A DNA stretch of 64,000 nucleotides from positions 37,501 to 101,500 of the forward strand of contig JALIZF010001240.1 of assembly GCA_029948255.1 (NCBI GenBank). Direction: 5' to 3'. This DNA comes from Telmatactis stephensoni. Lineage: Eukaryota; Cnidaria; Anthozoa; Actiniaria; Isophelliidae. The translations under genes and the position numbers were made by a program. The notes beneath the pieces were generated by a model. That model was not told the origin of the DNA. It did no database searches and saw only the letters and a list, made by a program, of their open reading frames with translations. This document shows, piece after piece, positions 44,063-54,856 of the stretch. Positions within the stretch are counted from its first letter, which is position 1, and each line of letters starts with the position of its first letter.

Positions 44063-45329
44063 CAAGAGAAAATGAGGTAAGAGAAGGAATCGCGCGCATT
44101 AGGTCTTTAGACAATCATGTGCCCCGTTTGATGCTATTTTTAGAATGAATCTGATTGGTCGAGCGAGAGTGCGCCAGCTTTCGCGCTGCCTCTCTAGATG
44201 TAATGGCGGAAGTCACATTTGTCAATGGAAACGAGTTTAAACTCGAAAAAAAAAGGCAAATGGAGCTCTAAAAAATGGTCATGGTTCATTCGAGATAGTT
44301 TTGAAGAGGGAGAAACAAGTTCTTCTGTCGAAAAAACAAGTTCTTCGGAGGAAGAGACAAGTACTTCTGAGGAAGAAACAAGTTCTTCGGAGGAAGAAAG
44401 TAGTTGTGAGGAAGGAAATGGGAGTTCAAAGGAAGAAACTGAAGAAAGTGATATTTCAGAAGAGGAAGCAAGACTTCGGAGGGAGAAAGAGGAATCTCAG
44501 GTGAAGAAGTAACTGAACACGAAAACAGCGACTTTGCAGACAGTGAGAATTTGCGGAATCAAACAACAAAAACTAAATCGGCTACACCCAGGACGACAAA
44601 AACAACAACAACAACAAGAAAAGGCAATCAATTGACAAAAGACGAAATAGAGGAGTTTTGTTTCGCACTTGAAACAAAGAAGGAGGAACTTAACGGTTAT
44701 ATAAAACAGAAATTAAACTCTGCACATGACATACAATTCTTTCAAACGAGAAGTGCACTTAAGGACAAATTGTTGGTAGTTCGCGACGCTTTTTCTAAAC
44801 GCCTTTCAAAAACAGAGAAAAAAAATATGTTAAGTTTCTCTCAGGTTATATGTGGATGAAAAATATACCAGTCTTTATGCAGAAGCCAGTATGGAAAGAA
44901 AACTTTGGCGGAAAAGTTCATGAAATTAAAGGTAATAAAAAGTTTTTTTCTACACTTATGCATTTATTGTCTATCTTATCTAGAAAGTTTTTTTGACATT
45001 TTTTTTCAAATTATGCCGTTTTTAGTCACAAATGACAATTTGTTCGCGAGTCTGTTTTTCACTGATTTATTCAGTGAAGTCATTCAGACCAAATTAAAAT
45101 CGAAAACAAAATGCATATGACTGGTTTTACCTTCTCAATGTAGTTTTGACTTTGAATGATTTCTTTTTACTACTTGTCTTGAATATTGTTAGCTTTTCTT
45201 TTATCTGTGACAGTTGAAAGCTATGTTTTCACTTTTTAGTTGAGTGTAAAGCGATTCAACCTTGCGGTTGTTTTTCATCAAATTTTCCGAAATTTCTTAG
45301 ATTATATTATTAACAAATAATAGCATGTT

Positions 45330-45360
<31 letters not shown>

Positions 45361-45550
45361 ATGATATTTCAAAATTGTCCCAAATTTCACTTGCCTACGG
45401 CTCATGAAATTTTTGTTTAACAATTTTGAAATATCACTCGTGGTATTTATGTTCATATCCGCGCGGTCATGGTGACGAGTTCTAAAAATAGCATCAAACG
45501 GGGCACATGATAGGTCACGGGGATTCCTTCTCTTACCTCATTTTCTCTTG
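44063..45550. mobile_element. 1.49-kb TIR element with coding interior
   Basis: Ends CAAGAGAAAATGAGGTAAG and its reverse complement, then a second matching block ATCATGTGCCCCGTTTGATG...TTTTTAGA (44114-44144 against 45481-45511), with an unmatched ~12-24 bp between. GTTTCAT is directly repeated at 44056-44062 and 45551-45557. The interior has acidic/Ser-rich frames and a nested foldback near 45350-45450. No known transposase was recognised, so it is probably non-autonomous or has captured sequence. Confidence 0.8.
44201..44932 (+). pseudogene. Unrecognised acidic/Ser-rich ORF inside the TIR element
   Basis: An ATG at 44201 opens MAEVTFVNGNEFKLEKK but stops after an A-run. In the next frame 44219-44512 reads SFEEGETSSSVEKTSSSEEE with repeated SSEEE units, then a further shift leads to 44551-44859 with KDEIEEFCFALETKKEEL and SALKDKLLVVRDAF. 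Beyond it a block KNIPVFMQKPVW and a GTAATA donor-like site follow in another frame. It looks like a once-continuous protein of about 230 residues: acidic low-complexity N-terminus and a basic/helical C-terminal part. No family recognised. Confidence 0.45.
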
Positions 45551-45719
45551 GTTTCATAGGACCACTGCGCCAGCGGCCGAGCAAGTGTTTGGGTTACCTG
45601 TGGTAATGGTCGAAATATAATTGTATTGGACTTCGATAAAATTGTTCTTTATGACATTTATGTTTGATTTAGGGCTCCAATAGTCCTAATAAAGTGGTCA
45701 ATGACATTTATTTGTTGAT

Positions 45720-46112
45720 CATATAGAGAAAATCTTTAAGAAAGTGTCAGGAGCAATCGGGGCAATATACAGCCGCCAGAGTAATTACATCCTCAAATTA
45801 TGAAATATACGGTCTGTTGATATATTAGAGCTGATCTGGGAGAATCGGCTAGAGACTAGGAGATCTAAGCAATGGCCGTTTTGATGTATAAAATTATGTC
45901 TAATTATGAATGGTAGCACACCAGAATATATGTCCCGAATTTTTACAAATATAACCTCTGTTCATACATATAAGTTGAGAAATTCAACACAAAATACTTA
46001 TATACCAGGGCCAAATACCCAAGCTGCCCGTAGCAGTCTACATTACAGAGGGGCCGTTCTCTGGAATAATCTTTCTTATGATATTAAAAGTAAATTAAGT
46101 AAATTCTTTTAA
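45720..46112 (+). pseudogene. LINE 3'-end fragment (CR1/Jockey-like ORF2 C-terminus)
   Basis: The 68-codon end frame reads STPEYMSRIF, HTYKLRNSTQNTYIPGPNTQ, ARSSLHYRGAVLWNNLS and stops soon after. This YNLRN / P.P.T / YRGA.LWN pattern is the conserved extreme C-terminus of many LINE ORF2 proteins. Upstream remnants (KVSGAIGAIYS) are broken by stops. It belongs to a different LINE group from the element at 36-40 kb. Confidence 0.7.
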
Positions 46113-46161
46113 GAATTCCTTTTAGTCAATTATTTATATTCTTATATAATATTTTACAAAT

Positions 46162-46335
46162 AGAACAGCGTTTTTCCGTGCTCCGTTCAGTAATACAGCA
46201 CGCAGGAAGTGCCGAGAGCACGAAAGAAGTGTAAGGAGGGAACGAGCCGTAGGCGAGTGCTCTCCACACTTCTTGAGTGCTCTCGGCACTTCCTAAGTGC
46301 TGTGTTACTGAACGGAGCACGGAAAAAGCTGTTCT
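46162..46335. mobile_element. Foldback element, ~70-bp arms
   Basis: AGAACAGCGTTTTTCCGTGC and GCACGGAAAAAGCTGTTCT bound it. Arms share CTCCGTTCAGTAA, GGAAGTGCCGAGAGCAC and AGAAGTGT. The loop contains GAGCCGTAGGCGAGTG, similar to the loop of 9802-9980. The antisense 119-codon frame across it is spurious. Confidence 0.8.
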
Positions 46336-46763
46336 ATTTGTTTTATTATATATTTTAGATAAATATTCAAGGGAAATAGTTCGATTTTCTCCGTACAAAA
46401 ATTTAAAAGGTGCGCGCGCGCGGTCGAGCTCGCGCTTGCTGACATCAGAACTGTGCTCCGTTCTCTGATAAAGCACAGCTTTCACCCAATCAGAGCGCGC
46501 GTATCGACAAGGGTATATTATAGATAGTTTTAGCAGATTTCTTTACATTCATATCTATCTATATATATACCACGACTCTCTGGAAGATCACGAAATTTAA
46601 TTGTGAAGGGATTTTCGCGTTTAAATAAAGTATTCATTCATTCATTCATCCAGAAAATTCTAAGTGCTGAATTTATCAATAGCGTCAAGTGACGGTCTCT
46701 TCCATAATTGACGCTATTGATGAATTCAGCAAAGAACTTCCTCTGTTTTTCAGTCCTCTAGTC

Positions 46764-47545
46764 AAGGTAGTTCCGGAGCCTTAGATTTCATCAGTGTATT
46801 TCAGTCCTTGTTTGGCAACTCAAGACCCGAGAAAAAAAAAGAGGGGTCGCCGTATTGATTTCTGAGCTGTAAGATGTCGTAAAAGGTGGTTTTCAATAAT
46901 TTGCCGCGATTTTCTCGAATTTTTCCGAGAAAAGGCCTGGACCGTCTCAAAAGATAGATTTAAGGTTGATCTAGCAGTTTTAATCGTATGTATTATTTGA
47001 TGAGTTGTAAATTATAAGGGCATTCTAGAATCAAATTCCTACCCAATTACGCGCTCCGAAATCGAGCTCCGAGTTGTAAAAATGTGGAAAATTTACGACA
47101 ATCACATCAATAAAGTTGTATTTTTATTTTTCAAATCGAAAAAGTGATAAGTACTGTCTTCAATAGAAAGACAAAAACAGGAGGTCATCGTATTATTTCT
47201 AGAGTTAGAGAAGCACAAAGGAGAAAACACTCTAAAAACGAACACCAAATATCACCAATTTTAGCAATTTTTTCGGCGGCTTTTTCGATGGATAAGTTTA
47301 ACTAAATTTTAAAGTTTTACGGGTTAAATACCTATATTATACAGTGTATAAAGTTTTTTATTAGACTTTTTCCGGTATTTGGATGACAAAATATTATTTT
47401 TCTCCACTAAAGTTAGAGTTTTTAAGTTTTTCAATCGCTCGCTTACTAGTGCCCAGACTCCCCAATAATAATACCAATGTTCTCAAATAAAAGTGCGCGC
47501 GATCGAATGCGCGCGGGAAATTAAATGCGCCGTAGAACTACCTTA
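46764..47545. mobile_element. Possible TIR element
   Basis: AAGGTAGTTCCGGAGCC at the left resembles the reverse complement of GCGCCGTAGAACTACCTT at the right. The ~780-bp interior is AT-rich and non-coding. Short imperfect TIRs; no TSD seen. Confidence 0.35.
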
Positions 47546-47904
47546 ATTATCAATCTTATTCAACACAAATCAATTCTCTACTAGTATACTACTATGTCTG
47601 ATTACAAGATTTTCAACTATCCTGCATGAATCATAAGAACTAAGATCCCGAGCGCGTAAAATTTTGAGTAGAAATATTTCGACAGTTTCACGTGGCCTTC
47701 ATCAGTCATTACAAGGCCGTTCACTGTGCAAAAATGCAAATATTCGAAAAGATCATTCTTTGAGTAATCAAAGACATTCAATGAGTATTCAAGTCGACTG
47801 GATGTGACATCATTCTAGAATCATTTGGTACGACTCCGGACAGAATTTCCATTTTCGTCCCGTATACTCTTGACTGACCTCGATCATGTACAAAAATATG
47901 CATA

Positions 47905-49025
47905 CTACTATGTATTGACTACAGAAAACTCAACAAGATAACTATATTTGATCCAGTACCCATGGTTACAGTGGAAGGCCTGTTCAGAAAAATTGGTCAA
48001 GACAAGTGTTTCTCAAAGATTGACCTCAGTAAAGGATACTGGCAAATCCCTGTAGCCGCATAAGATATCCCCAAGACAGCGTTTGTCACACCTGATGGAG
48101 CCTACGAATTCTTAAAGATGCCATTTGGAATGGTAAATGCCGCAACAACACTGATGAGAGCTATGCGTAAGTTGCTGGCAGGTATAAACAATGTAGACAA
48201 ATATATTGATGATATTCTTGTACATACTATTTCTTGGAATGAGCATACTAATGTTCTTGAAGAGCTTTTTCAGAGAATGGCAAGCGTAACCATTACAGCC
48301 AGACCTACTAAGACCCTTGTTGGAAGTTCCAAAATTGAGTTCTTGGGCCAAAGTATCTCAGTTGGGGAAGTTAGCGTTCACTCAGAGAAGGTAAACAAAA
48401 TCAAGCAAGCCCCACGCCCAAAGACAAAGAAGCAGCTTAGGTCCTTCCTAGGGCTGACTGGCTACTACCGCAACTGCTTCCTAACTACGTAGCCATGGCA
48501 GTTCCTCTAACAGATCTGACAAAGAAAGGTCAGCCGAATAACATTATCTGGGGAGAGCCACAAGAGAAAGCCTACAACACACTGAAGTGTTTACTTATCA
48601 AGAGACCAATTCTGAAGTTACCAGATCTGCGAAAGCCATTTATCCTACGGGTACATGCATCAGATTATGGAGTTGGTGCGGGTCTTAGGCAAAGGCGAGA
48701 TGGTCAACTATTTCCAGTCAGCTACGCAAGCAAGAAATTGCTGACGGAGAGCAATCGTACGAGTTATAGTCGAGAAAGAGTGTCTAGCTGTGGTCTAGAC
48801 AGTAAAGAAGTTCATGGTTTACCTATATCTGGAAAGGAATTTATCCTTCAAACAGACCATCAACCACTGGCGTACCTCAACAAGTCCAAGTTCACCAAGA
48901 ACAGGATAATGCGCTGGGCGATGTTTCTCCAAAACTACAAGTTCAAGATACAAGTCATCAAAAGAACAGACAACGTTGGAGCTGATTACTTGAGCAGAAT
49001 TGAATACAAGAAGAATGAACACTGA
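47905..49025 (+). pseudogene. Ty3/Gypsy pol fragment (reverse transcriptase and RNase H)
   Basis: Begins abruptly within RT at CIDYRKLNKI, then FSKIDLSKGYWQIP, an in-frame TAA at 48061, FLKMPFGMVNAATT, and the catalytic YIDDILVHT. A one-base frameshift after TGYYRNCF leads into RNase H with LRVHASDYGVGAG, FPVSYASKKL, QTDHQPLAYL and GADYLSR. The integrase is absent: after YLSRIEYKKNEH the frame stops and the LTR follows within 80 bp. Protease and gag are also missing, so the element is a 5'-truncated, internally deleted remnant. Confidence 0.9.
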
Positions 49026-49105
49026 ACATTGACTGAATATGTGAACACTTAAAATTAATTGAACTGTTTATTTACTTACTTTGTAAGTCTTAGAAAGGGA
49101 GATAA

Positions 49106-49292
49106 TGTCATGAAGTCATGTAAATCAATGTGTGAGAGCGTGAGAGTGCGTGAGCGTGTGTTCGTGTCCCTAGAGACATTCCGTATATATATGTAGTCGC
49201 CCAAGAAGAGTGTTGGAGTGTGTTGAATAAAACGAGGCCAAACAGAGTTTAGTCGTCTTCATGCATAGCAGAGTTTTTTGAAACCCGTGACA
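49106..49292 (+). mobile_element. 3' LTR of the Gypsy remnant
   Basis: A purine-rich tract AGAAAGGGAGATAA precedes TGTCATGAAGTCATG. The unit ends CCCGTGACA, giving TG...CA termini with inverted TGTCA/TGACA ends, and includes AATAAAACGAGG as a polyadenylation signal. No second LTR is present in the window. It ends about 20 bp before the GPCR 4 promoter module. Confidence 0.8.
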
Positions 49293-49310
49293 AGGTGCCG
49301 AAAAAATTAC

Positions 49311-49370
49311 ACAATGTATCAGCAGTTAGTCATGATATCAATCAAAAAGGTTAGATAAAAATTCGTTACA
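49311..49370 (+). promoter_or_regulatory. Conserved upstream module of GPCR 4
   Basis: ACAATGTATCAGCAGTTAGT, CATGATATCAATCAAAAAGG and TTAGATAAAAAT, same order as in the other paralogs, about 250-305 bp before the start codon. Confidence 0.6.
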
Positions 49371-49616
49371 TTTAGTAAAAATTTTAATTTTTAATTTAAA
49401 AATTCCAAACTTGTCACGCTGGATATTTGCATTTGTCTGCAGGTGTTCGATTCCCTATGCACCAATTACGTATTAACTGATGATAGGCAACCGAAAATTT
49501 AGCATTTTGTTGTGTCAACTCAAACAAGAAAGTGCCAGACGTCTCTTCTCGCCTGCGACAAGTAAAAATCTTCAAGTTCTACAAGGTTTAATTTTAAAGC
49601 ACGGTGTTTTCCAAAA

Positions 49617-50549
49617 ATGAACAATTCTACAGTTTCTACAACCAAAGATATAGAACCGACTGACTATTTGATGAGCATTCTGGGATCAAGTGCTCACCTT
49701 AAACGCTATTTTTATTTCCTGGTTGTTTTTAATTCCCTTGGCTCAGTTCTGACTGCAGTTTTAAACTTTTTGGTCATTTGGACTTTTGTAAAGACACCCT
49801 CTTTACGAACACCTTCGTACATTTTGATTCTTAGCTTGGCCTTCTCTGACTTTGGAGTTGGTGTAGTAACGCAGCCGGCGTATTGCTGCCGTTTGATTGC
49901 CTTGTTGACGAAGAATTCTTCTTTATATGAGAACAGTTTAAATGCATTCGAACGAACAATTTATGTGTTGGTAACTGGTTCACTTCTCACTGTTACTGCC
50001 ATCACTATCGATCGCTTTCTTGCCGTTAGCTTGCATCTGAGATACCAAGAACTTGTCACAACCAAGCGGTCTTACATAGTTGTGATAGTAATCTGGTTTG
50101 TTAGTTTGTCATGGAGTTTTGCATTAGCTACCAAGAAAAAATGGCTACTAGTTTTCTTTCACTGTTTGCTATTGGTTATCGTTATTCTTGGCATTTATTT
50201 CATGATGAAGATCTCTCGAGTGATTCGCAAACACACAAATCAGATCCATGCTCAACCACAACCACAACACCCAACCATGAACATGCAAAGATACAAGAAA
50301 TCCGTCAAGACCATGTACTACATCATGGGGGTATTTCTAATGTGCTATTTGCCTAGTTTAATTACCTATATTGTGTATTGGCAAACGGCAAGCAGGGACA
50401 ATGTAGGAACAGTACTAATTTATGCAGGAAATTTAGCTAATACACTAGTTTTGCTCAACAGTGCATTGAATCCCTTGATTTATTGCTGGAGAATGCAAGA
50501 AATACGGAACGCTATGCTTCAAATATTACGGAGACAATCGAAATGTTAA
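49617..50549 (+). CDS. Class A rhodopsin-like GPCR, paralog 4
   Basis: 310 residues, single exon, MNNSTVSTTKDIEPTDYL start. LAFSDFGVG in TM2, TAITIDRFLAVSLHLRY in TM3, CYLPS in TM6, NPLIYCWRMQEIRNAML at TM7/tail. It shares with paralog 5 the derived segments TKN.SLYENSLNAFERTI and LATKKKWLLVFFHC, and the Gln/His-rich third loop, so these two are sisters. No Cys at the TM3 mouth (TKNSSLYEN). The C-terminus ends RRQSKC, giving a terminal Cys not seen in the others. Just past the stop the normal 3' flank is replaced by an AGGGACGGACCATTAG element end (50564). Confidence 0.9.
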   Translation: MNNSTVSTTKDIEPTDYLMSILGSSAHLKRYFYFLVVFNSLGSVLTAVLNFLVIWTFVKTPSLRTPSYILILSLAFSDFGVGVVTQPAYCCRLIALLTKNSSLYENSLNAFERTIYVLVTGSLLTVTAITIDRFLAVSLHLRYQELVTTKRSYIVVIVIWFVSLSWSFALATKKKWLLVFFHCLLLVIVILGIYFMMKISRVIRKHTNQIHAQPQPQHPTMNMQRYKKSVKTMYYIMGVFLMCYLPSLITYIVYWQTASRDNVGTVLIYAGNLANTLVLLNSALNPLIYCWRMQEIRNAMLQILRRQSKC

Positions 50550-50563
50550 GTTTAATAATAAGT

Positions 50564-50980
50564 TAGGGACGGACCATTAGATTTTTGAGGAAGAGAAGGG
50601 GGGCAATTACCAAAAAATAATCGTGCAGAGTAACAGCTCTAAAAAACATTTCGTGCTAGTAAAAGTGGTTTTGCTGACCTTGTCTGTCTAATAAAAGTGC
50701 AAAACTGATCACTCACCGGAAGACAAGCCGTTAAAGAGTATAAGCAATGTTTATAATATTTGTAAAACACTGAAAATGCCCGAAAATCTTGAACGCACTT
50801 TAATGCTAGAGTAGTTTCAAAGCTAGAAACAATAAATTCAAGGTTACATAAAACGACTGTAATGTCTGTAAATTTGTTTTTGTTCACAACATAGATCAGG
50901 GGAAATAAATTTTACAAAGTATGATATCTTGCACGAACCCTTGAAACCAGATTTCCCCCTTTGGCAAAGGTGTTAATTCT
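50564..50980 (+). mobile_element. Element with AGGGACGGACCATTAG terminus (partial)
   Basis: The same terminal sequence occurs inverted at 42131-42147 (TAATGGTCCGTCCCTAA), where the preceding bases are also similar. A matching opposite end was not found here, so this copy is truncated. 50.98-52.15 kb beyond it has no supported gene. Confidence 0.4.
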
Positions 50981-51346
50981 TGAAATGCATCTCATTTGCA
51001 TTCAAAACAAAAGTACTAGTTGCACATTGCAGCGAAAACTCCCAACTGATCCGTGACAACAATCCACATATCTATCTATATGAAAGAAATGATTCCAGGA
51101 TAGCAGACAATATATAATCCCTAGAACGTTTTGACTGACATTGCCATCCCTAGTCTACCTTTTGGTCTATATTGATTGACATTGACTGGTAAATATTTTA
51201 ATAAAATAAGCTCTTAGAACTTGCTCTGTTTTACTTGTTCTCTAGATCTTATAAATCTTGTTGGTCTACTTAGCGAGTTTGTGTAATGAGCTTAACCAAA
51301 TTAATCACGTCCACACTAATCCTCAGGGACATATTTGTTAAAGCTC

Positions 51347-51543
51347 GAAAAAAGCACGAAAATAAATGAAAAATATATAGCGCTAAAAATAAAATAAAAT
51401 AAATTGTCTGAGGGAGACTTGTATTGAGCGAAGCAAGCATTGAGGGGAGACTGGGAGCTAGCCGAGTCTAAAATATTAATTATTAATGTTAATTTTTTTT
51501 TCTAGCGCTATTTTGCATTTATTTTCGTGCTTTTTTTGAGCAT
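51347..51543. mobile_element. Foldback element
   Basis: CTCGAAAAAAGCACGAAAAT and ATTTTCGTGCTTTTTTTGAG pair in reverse, with TAGCGCTAAAA / TAGCGCTATTTT further in. The loop of about 110 bp contains GCGAAGCAAGCATTGAGG. Confidence 0.65.
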
Positions 51544-52159
51544 TTTTGTGTGTTATTTTTTCAAAAGAAACAGGCTCCCTGTGACTAATCCAGATCAATT
51601 TGAAAACGCGTCTCTTTTTCAAAAGCGAAGTTTGACTAAATCAAAACAGGGAATCATTGCTATTTGTCAGTTAAAACTTGACAAATAATTTATAATGTAA
51701 ACTGAAACTGACTTTTTATGCTACTAGTTTGACTAAAACTGTTACTATGAAAGCACAACAGATTATCTCCAGAGATCACCTGTCATCTCTAAGAAGGTAC
51801 ACAATTTTTTTACACGAACCAATGTTTGTCGACTTTTTGTCCGGTCTATTCTGAGACAAAATTTCATCACCCGTCTTGTAAACTTTAATTATACTGATAG
51901 AAAAAGACAAACATCCACACCAGAGGGTTCATTAATCAATTTGTGCTCTCACAGCAGCCGACGAGTTCATGATCGATTTACCCCTGCTGGGTTGGGGAGT
52001 GTTGTCTTTAGCGAATGCATGGCTTACGAATGAATAACGATAGTTACCGAGAGGTTCCCGAAACTGAATTTTATCACGAATGAATAGCTAGGTCTATTGT
52101 TTTAGCCAGATGTTACGAAAGAAATATCACTGATGTCTCAGTTTCGATATTTTCTTCAA

Positions 52160-52235
52160 CATTTGAAAACAATAACAACAACAACAACATCAGCAACAAC
52201 AACTGCAGCAGCAGCAACAACAACAACAACACCCG
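52160..52235 (+). repeat. (AAC)n/(CAG)n microsatellite
   Basis: Interrupted AACAACAAC and CAGCAGCAGCAAC units. Confidence 0.8.
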
Positions 52236-52911
52236 CATCATTTAATTTTCGTGTGGACGGAACGCCTCACACGCCTAACTGTTTTAATATCAAAACATTC
52301 CTTTAAGGCACTTCTTAATCCTCTTTGCCCATCTGAAATTGTTTTTGAAAAAAAATATATATATCCATTACCCTATCTATTTTTTGTGGCTTTCAACTTC
52401 AGGGAGTGAGGAATCGCTATACTGATGATAGTCATTGCTTTTTTCATAAACATTCAACTGATTCTTATTCGTTTCCACATTTTTTAGAAAGATAATAAAA
52501 TTAGAAATGAAAAAAATCGATCAAAAACCATAGAGTTACTGTATTATTTGAAGCGCATGTCATCGATAACTCCGAAAAGCAAGTCAAAACGTTCAAAAAC
52601 TGAAAGTAATATGGATCATTTGATGTTTATGAACATTTCTTGTTGTTGTTTCGCACGGAGCAAAATTGGGAGAACCGATCGTGCTGAGTGACGCGTGAAA
52701 CTGAAAGCTTGTCAACATATGAATACGGCTTCATTCAACTTACAGTAAAGGATTTATCCTTTACAAGATTTTTGAATATCCTTTTGTTATCTTATGTACT
52801 TTGGGCTTAATTTCACTTTTCAAAATGATCTGATGTACGCGAGTCATTTTTTCAGCCGTTTTTGATCAAAATTGCAGAGTTATATTATATTGAACTATAT
52901 TATAAACAAAT

Positions 52912-53017
52912 AATAGCATGTTTTGAACGTGGTATTTAGGATAAATATCACTCGTGTCCACAAATTTAAAGATCACTTGTAATATTTATCCCAAATACCA
53001 CTAAAAAACATGCTATT
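52912..53017. mobile_element. Foldback element (relative of 45320-45450)
   Basis: AATAGCATGTTTTGAACGTG and a reverse partner ending AAAACATGCTATT. Both halves share GGATAAATAT / ATATTTATCC. The same left half occurs at 45320 in the TIR element. Confidence 0.65.
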
Positions 53018-53237
53018 GCTTATACTAATACAGGACAAAAGAAAACAATGGGTTTAGAGTCTACTACCAACTATTATGCGTTCTAGAGTGATTGCAAAAA
53101 AACATGAAATAGTTAGAATGATTTTCATTAACCCGTGAAACAAAGTGTATCAGTTAAATTGTGATAGTCAAATAACAACAAAATAACACAATGGAATTAG
53201 GCTGTATTAAAGAGTGGTACACGAAAGTGTGTTTCGC

Positions 53238-53774
53238 GGGCTGGAGTGATTTTCACCGGACTGTGAAATAGTTACTAAGCTAATATACACTAATAGACTC
53301 TGCACCGATTGTTTTCTTTTGTTGCAATACAACACTATTAAACACTGACTATTAGTAATTGTTTCACAGTCCGATGAAAATCACTCTAGAGTGATTTTCA
53401 TCGGACTGTGAAATACTAACTAGCTATTAGTGTATAGCAGTCAAAATTCAACAAAAGGAAACAATGGAATTGTGATCTACTAGTGTGTTTAGCTCAGTAA
53501 CTATTTCACAGGCCGATGAAAATCACTCTAATTTTTCACGCGTGAAACAAAATCACTCTACTCAAAGAAACACAAAGATGGCTAGATACGTTGCTATTGT
53601 TCTTTGCACTGTTTGCTTCACTGCTGTACTAGAGTGGTTTTCATTTGACCATGACAGAATAGACAAACTAATAGTTGGTAGTAGACGCTAAAGTTATTGT
53701 TTTCTTTTGTTCCTTATCAACTACTACAAACTAAATAGTCATTTTTCTTTCACGGTCAAATGAAAATTACTCTA
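53238..53774. mobile_element. Cluster of abutting foldback units
   Basis: GAGTGATTTTCATCGGACTG (and variants) and its reverse complement CAGTCCGATGAAAATCACTC recur in alternating orientation at about 53238, 53360-53410, 53510-53530, 53630 and 53770, delimiting units of about 145 bp. Central motifs GTTTTCTTTTGTTG / AACAAAAGGAAACAATG mark the unit centres. An embedded 68-codon frame with a hydrophobic start (MARYVAIVLCTVCF) lies across unit boundaries and is not supported as a gene. Confidence 0.65.
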
Positions 53775-54856
53775 GTTTGTACAAAATAGTGCAATTAGAC
53801 AATACATGTTAAGTTTTATTTCACTGATGGTTTTTGTTCCATTATTTGACATTCGAAGACCAAAAGTCTGAAGTTAAATAAACAACTATAAAATTGTTGT
53901 ATACATATATGATATATATGAAATAATAGTATACATATACGATATCAGTATTCATCTAAGAGTCTGTTTGAAGACTATAAGTCTGTAAAAAGCTATTGCT
54001 TAAAATATCGCCATCTATAAGTCTGTAAAAAGTTATAGCTTTTTTCTCATTTTTCTAGCCAGGTTGCTACGTTTTATTTTTTGCTCGACAACTATCTGTT
54101 CTATTTACAATAGACTAAAATTACAGCAAGCAAAATTGAACTGTTTCATCAGCAAATGAACTTTCTACATGTATATATATAGATCAGGATAACTTTTGGT
54201 CTGAGCAGACTGCCTAGTCAAGTAAAACGGAAACACGACTTCAAACTTCCATTCCTGATTTCAAGGTAGGTGAAAACTTTCTCTCGTGTTTAGACGGCTG
54301 TGCTCTAGTCCCCATCTTATCTTAGTTTTCATAAGCGTGAAATGGAAGATGATTTCTCAGTTCCTAAATCAAAAGCTCTAATATGTTAAAAAAACTTACA
54401 AATCGTCGGTGTTTTCAGTAAAAGCCCTTTTGAGAGTAGAGCAAAACATGTTTTGTTCTATTTTGATAATTGTCTGTCATGAATATGAGTTTAGTTAGAG
54501 GTTAGACATACGGGTCGGGAATTTTTTTGATGCTCAATTCTTCCTTTCTCTCTCTTCCCCTTCTCAAAGTTATCTTTACCATTGTTCAATCAAATTCGAA
54601 CTGAAGAGCATGCCGAACCATGCAGGAGAAAGTTGAGACAAGCTTATTTAGAACTGGTTTTCAGCGAGCCACTTCCACAACATTTTTTGATAGTTAATGT
54701 GGAATTCACGGACCACACTGTTAAACAGTTGATTCAACGTAGATACGAACTTATGATTGTCACTGTGACTGTGGTTCTAAATCAATAAAAATTTTACTAC
54801 AATTACAATGATAAAATCAAAATACTGAAAATGATAAAAGAAATAACGAACCTTAA

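Noticed and set aside
46126..46485. 119-codon minus-strand frame and its plus-strand partner
   Set aside because: Both are read through the arms of a foldback; the two frames are near mirror images of the same repeat.
53485..53691. 68-codon frame with signal-peptide-like MARYVAIVLCTVCF
   Set aside because: It spans boundaries of several foldback units; the hydrophobic stretch is unit-interior DNA, and the rest is arm sequence.
54582..54788. 68-codon frame starting MFNQIRTEEHAEPCRRK
   Set aside because: No domain recognised, no splice context, and no homologous copy in the window; left unannotated.
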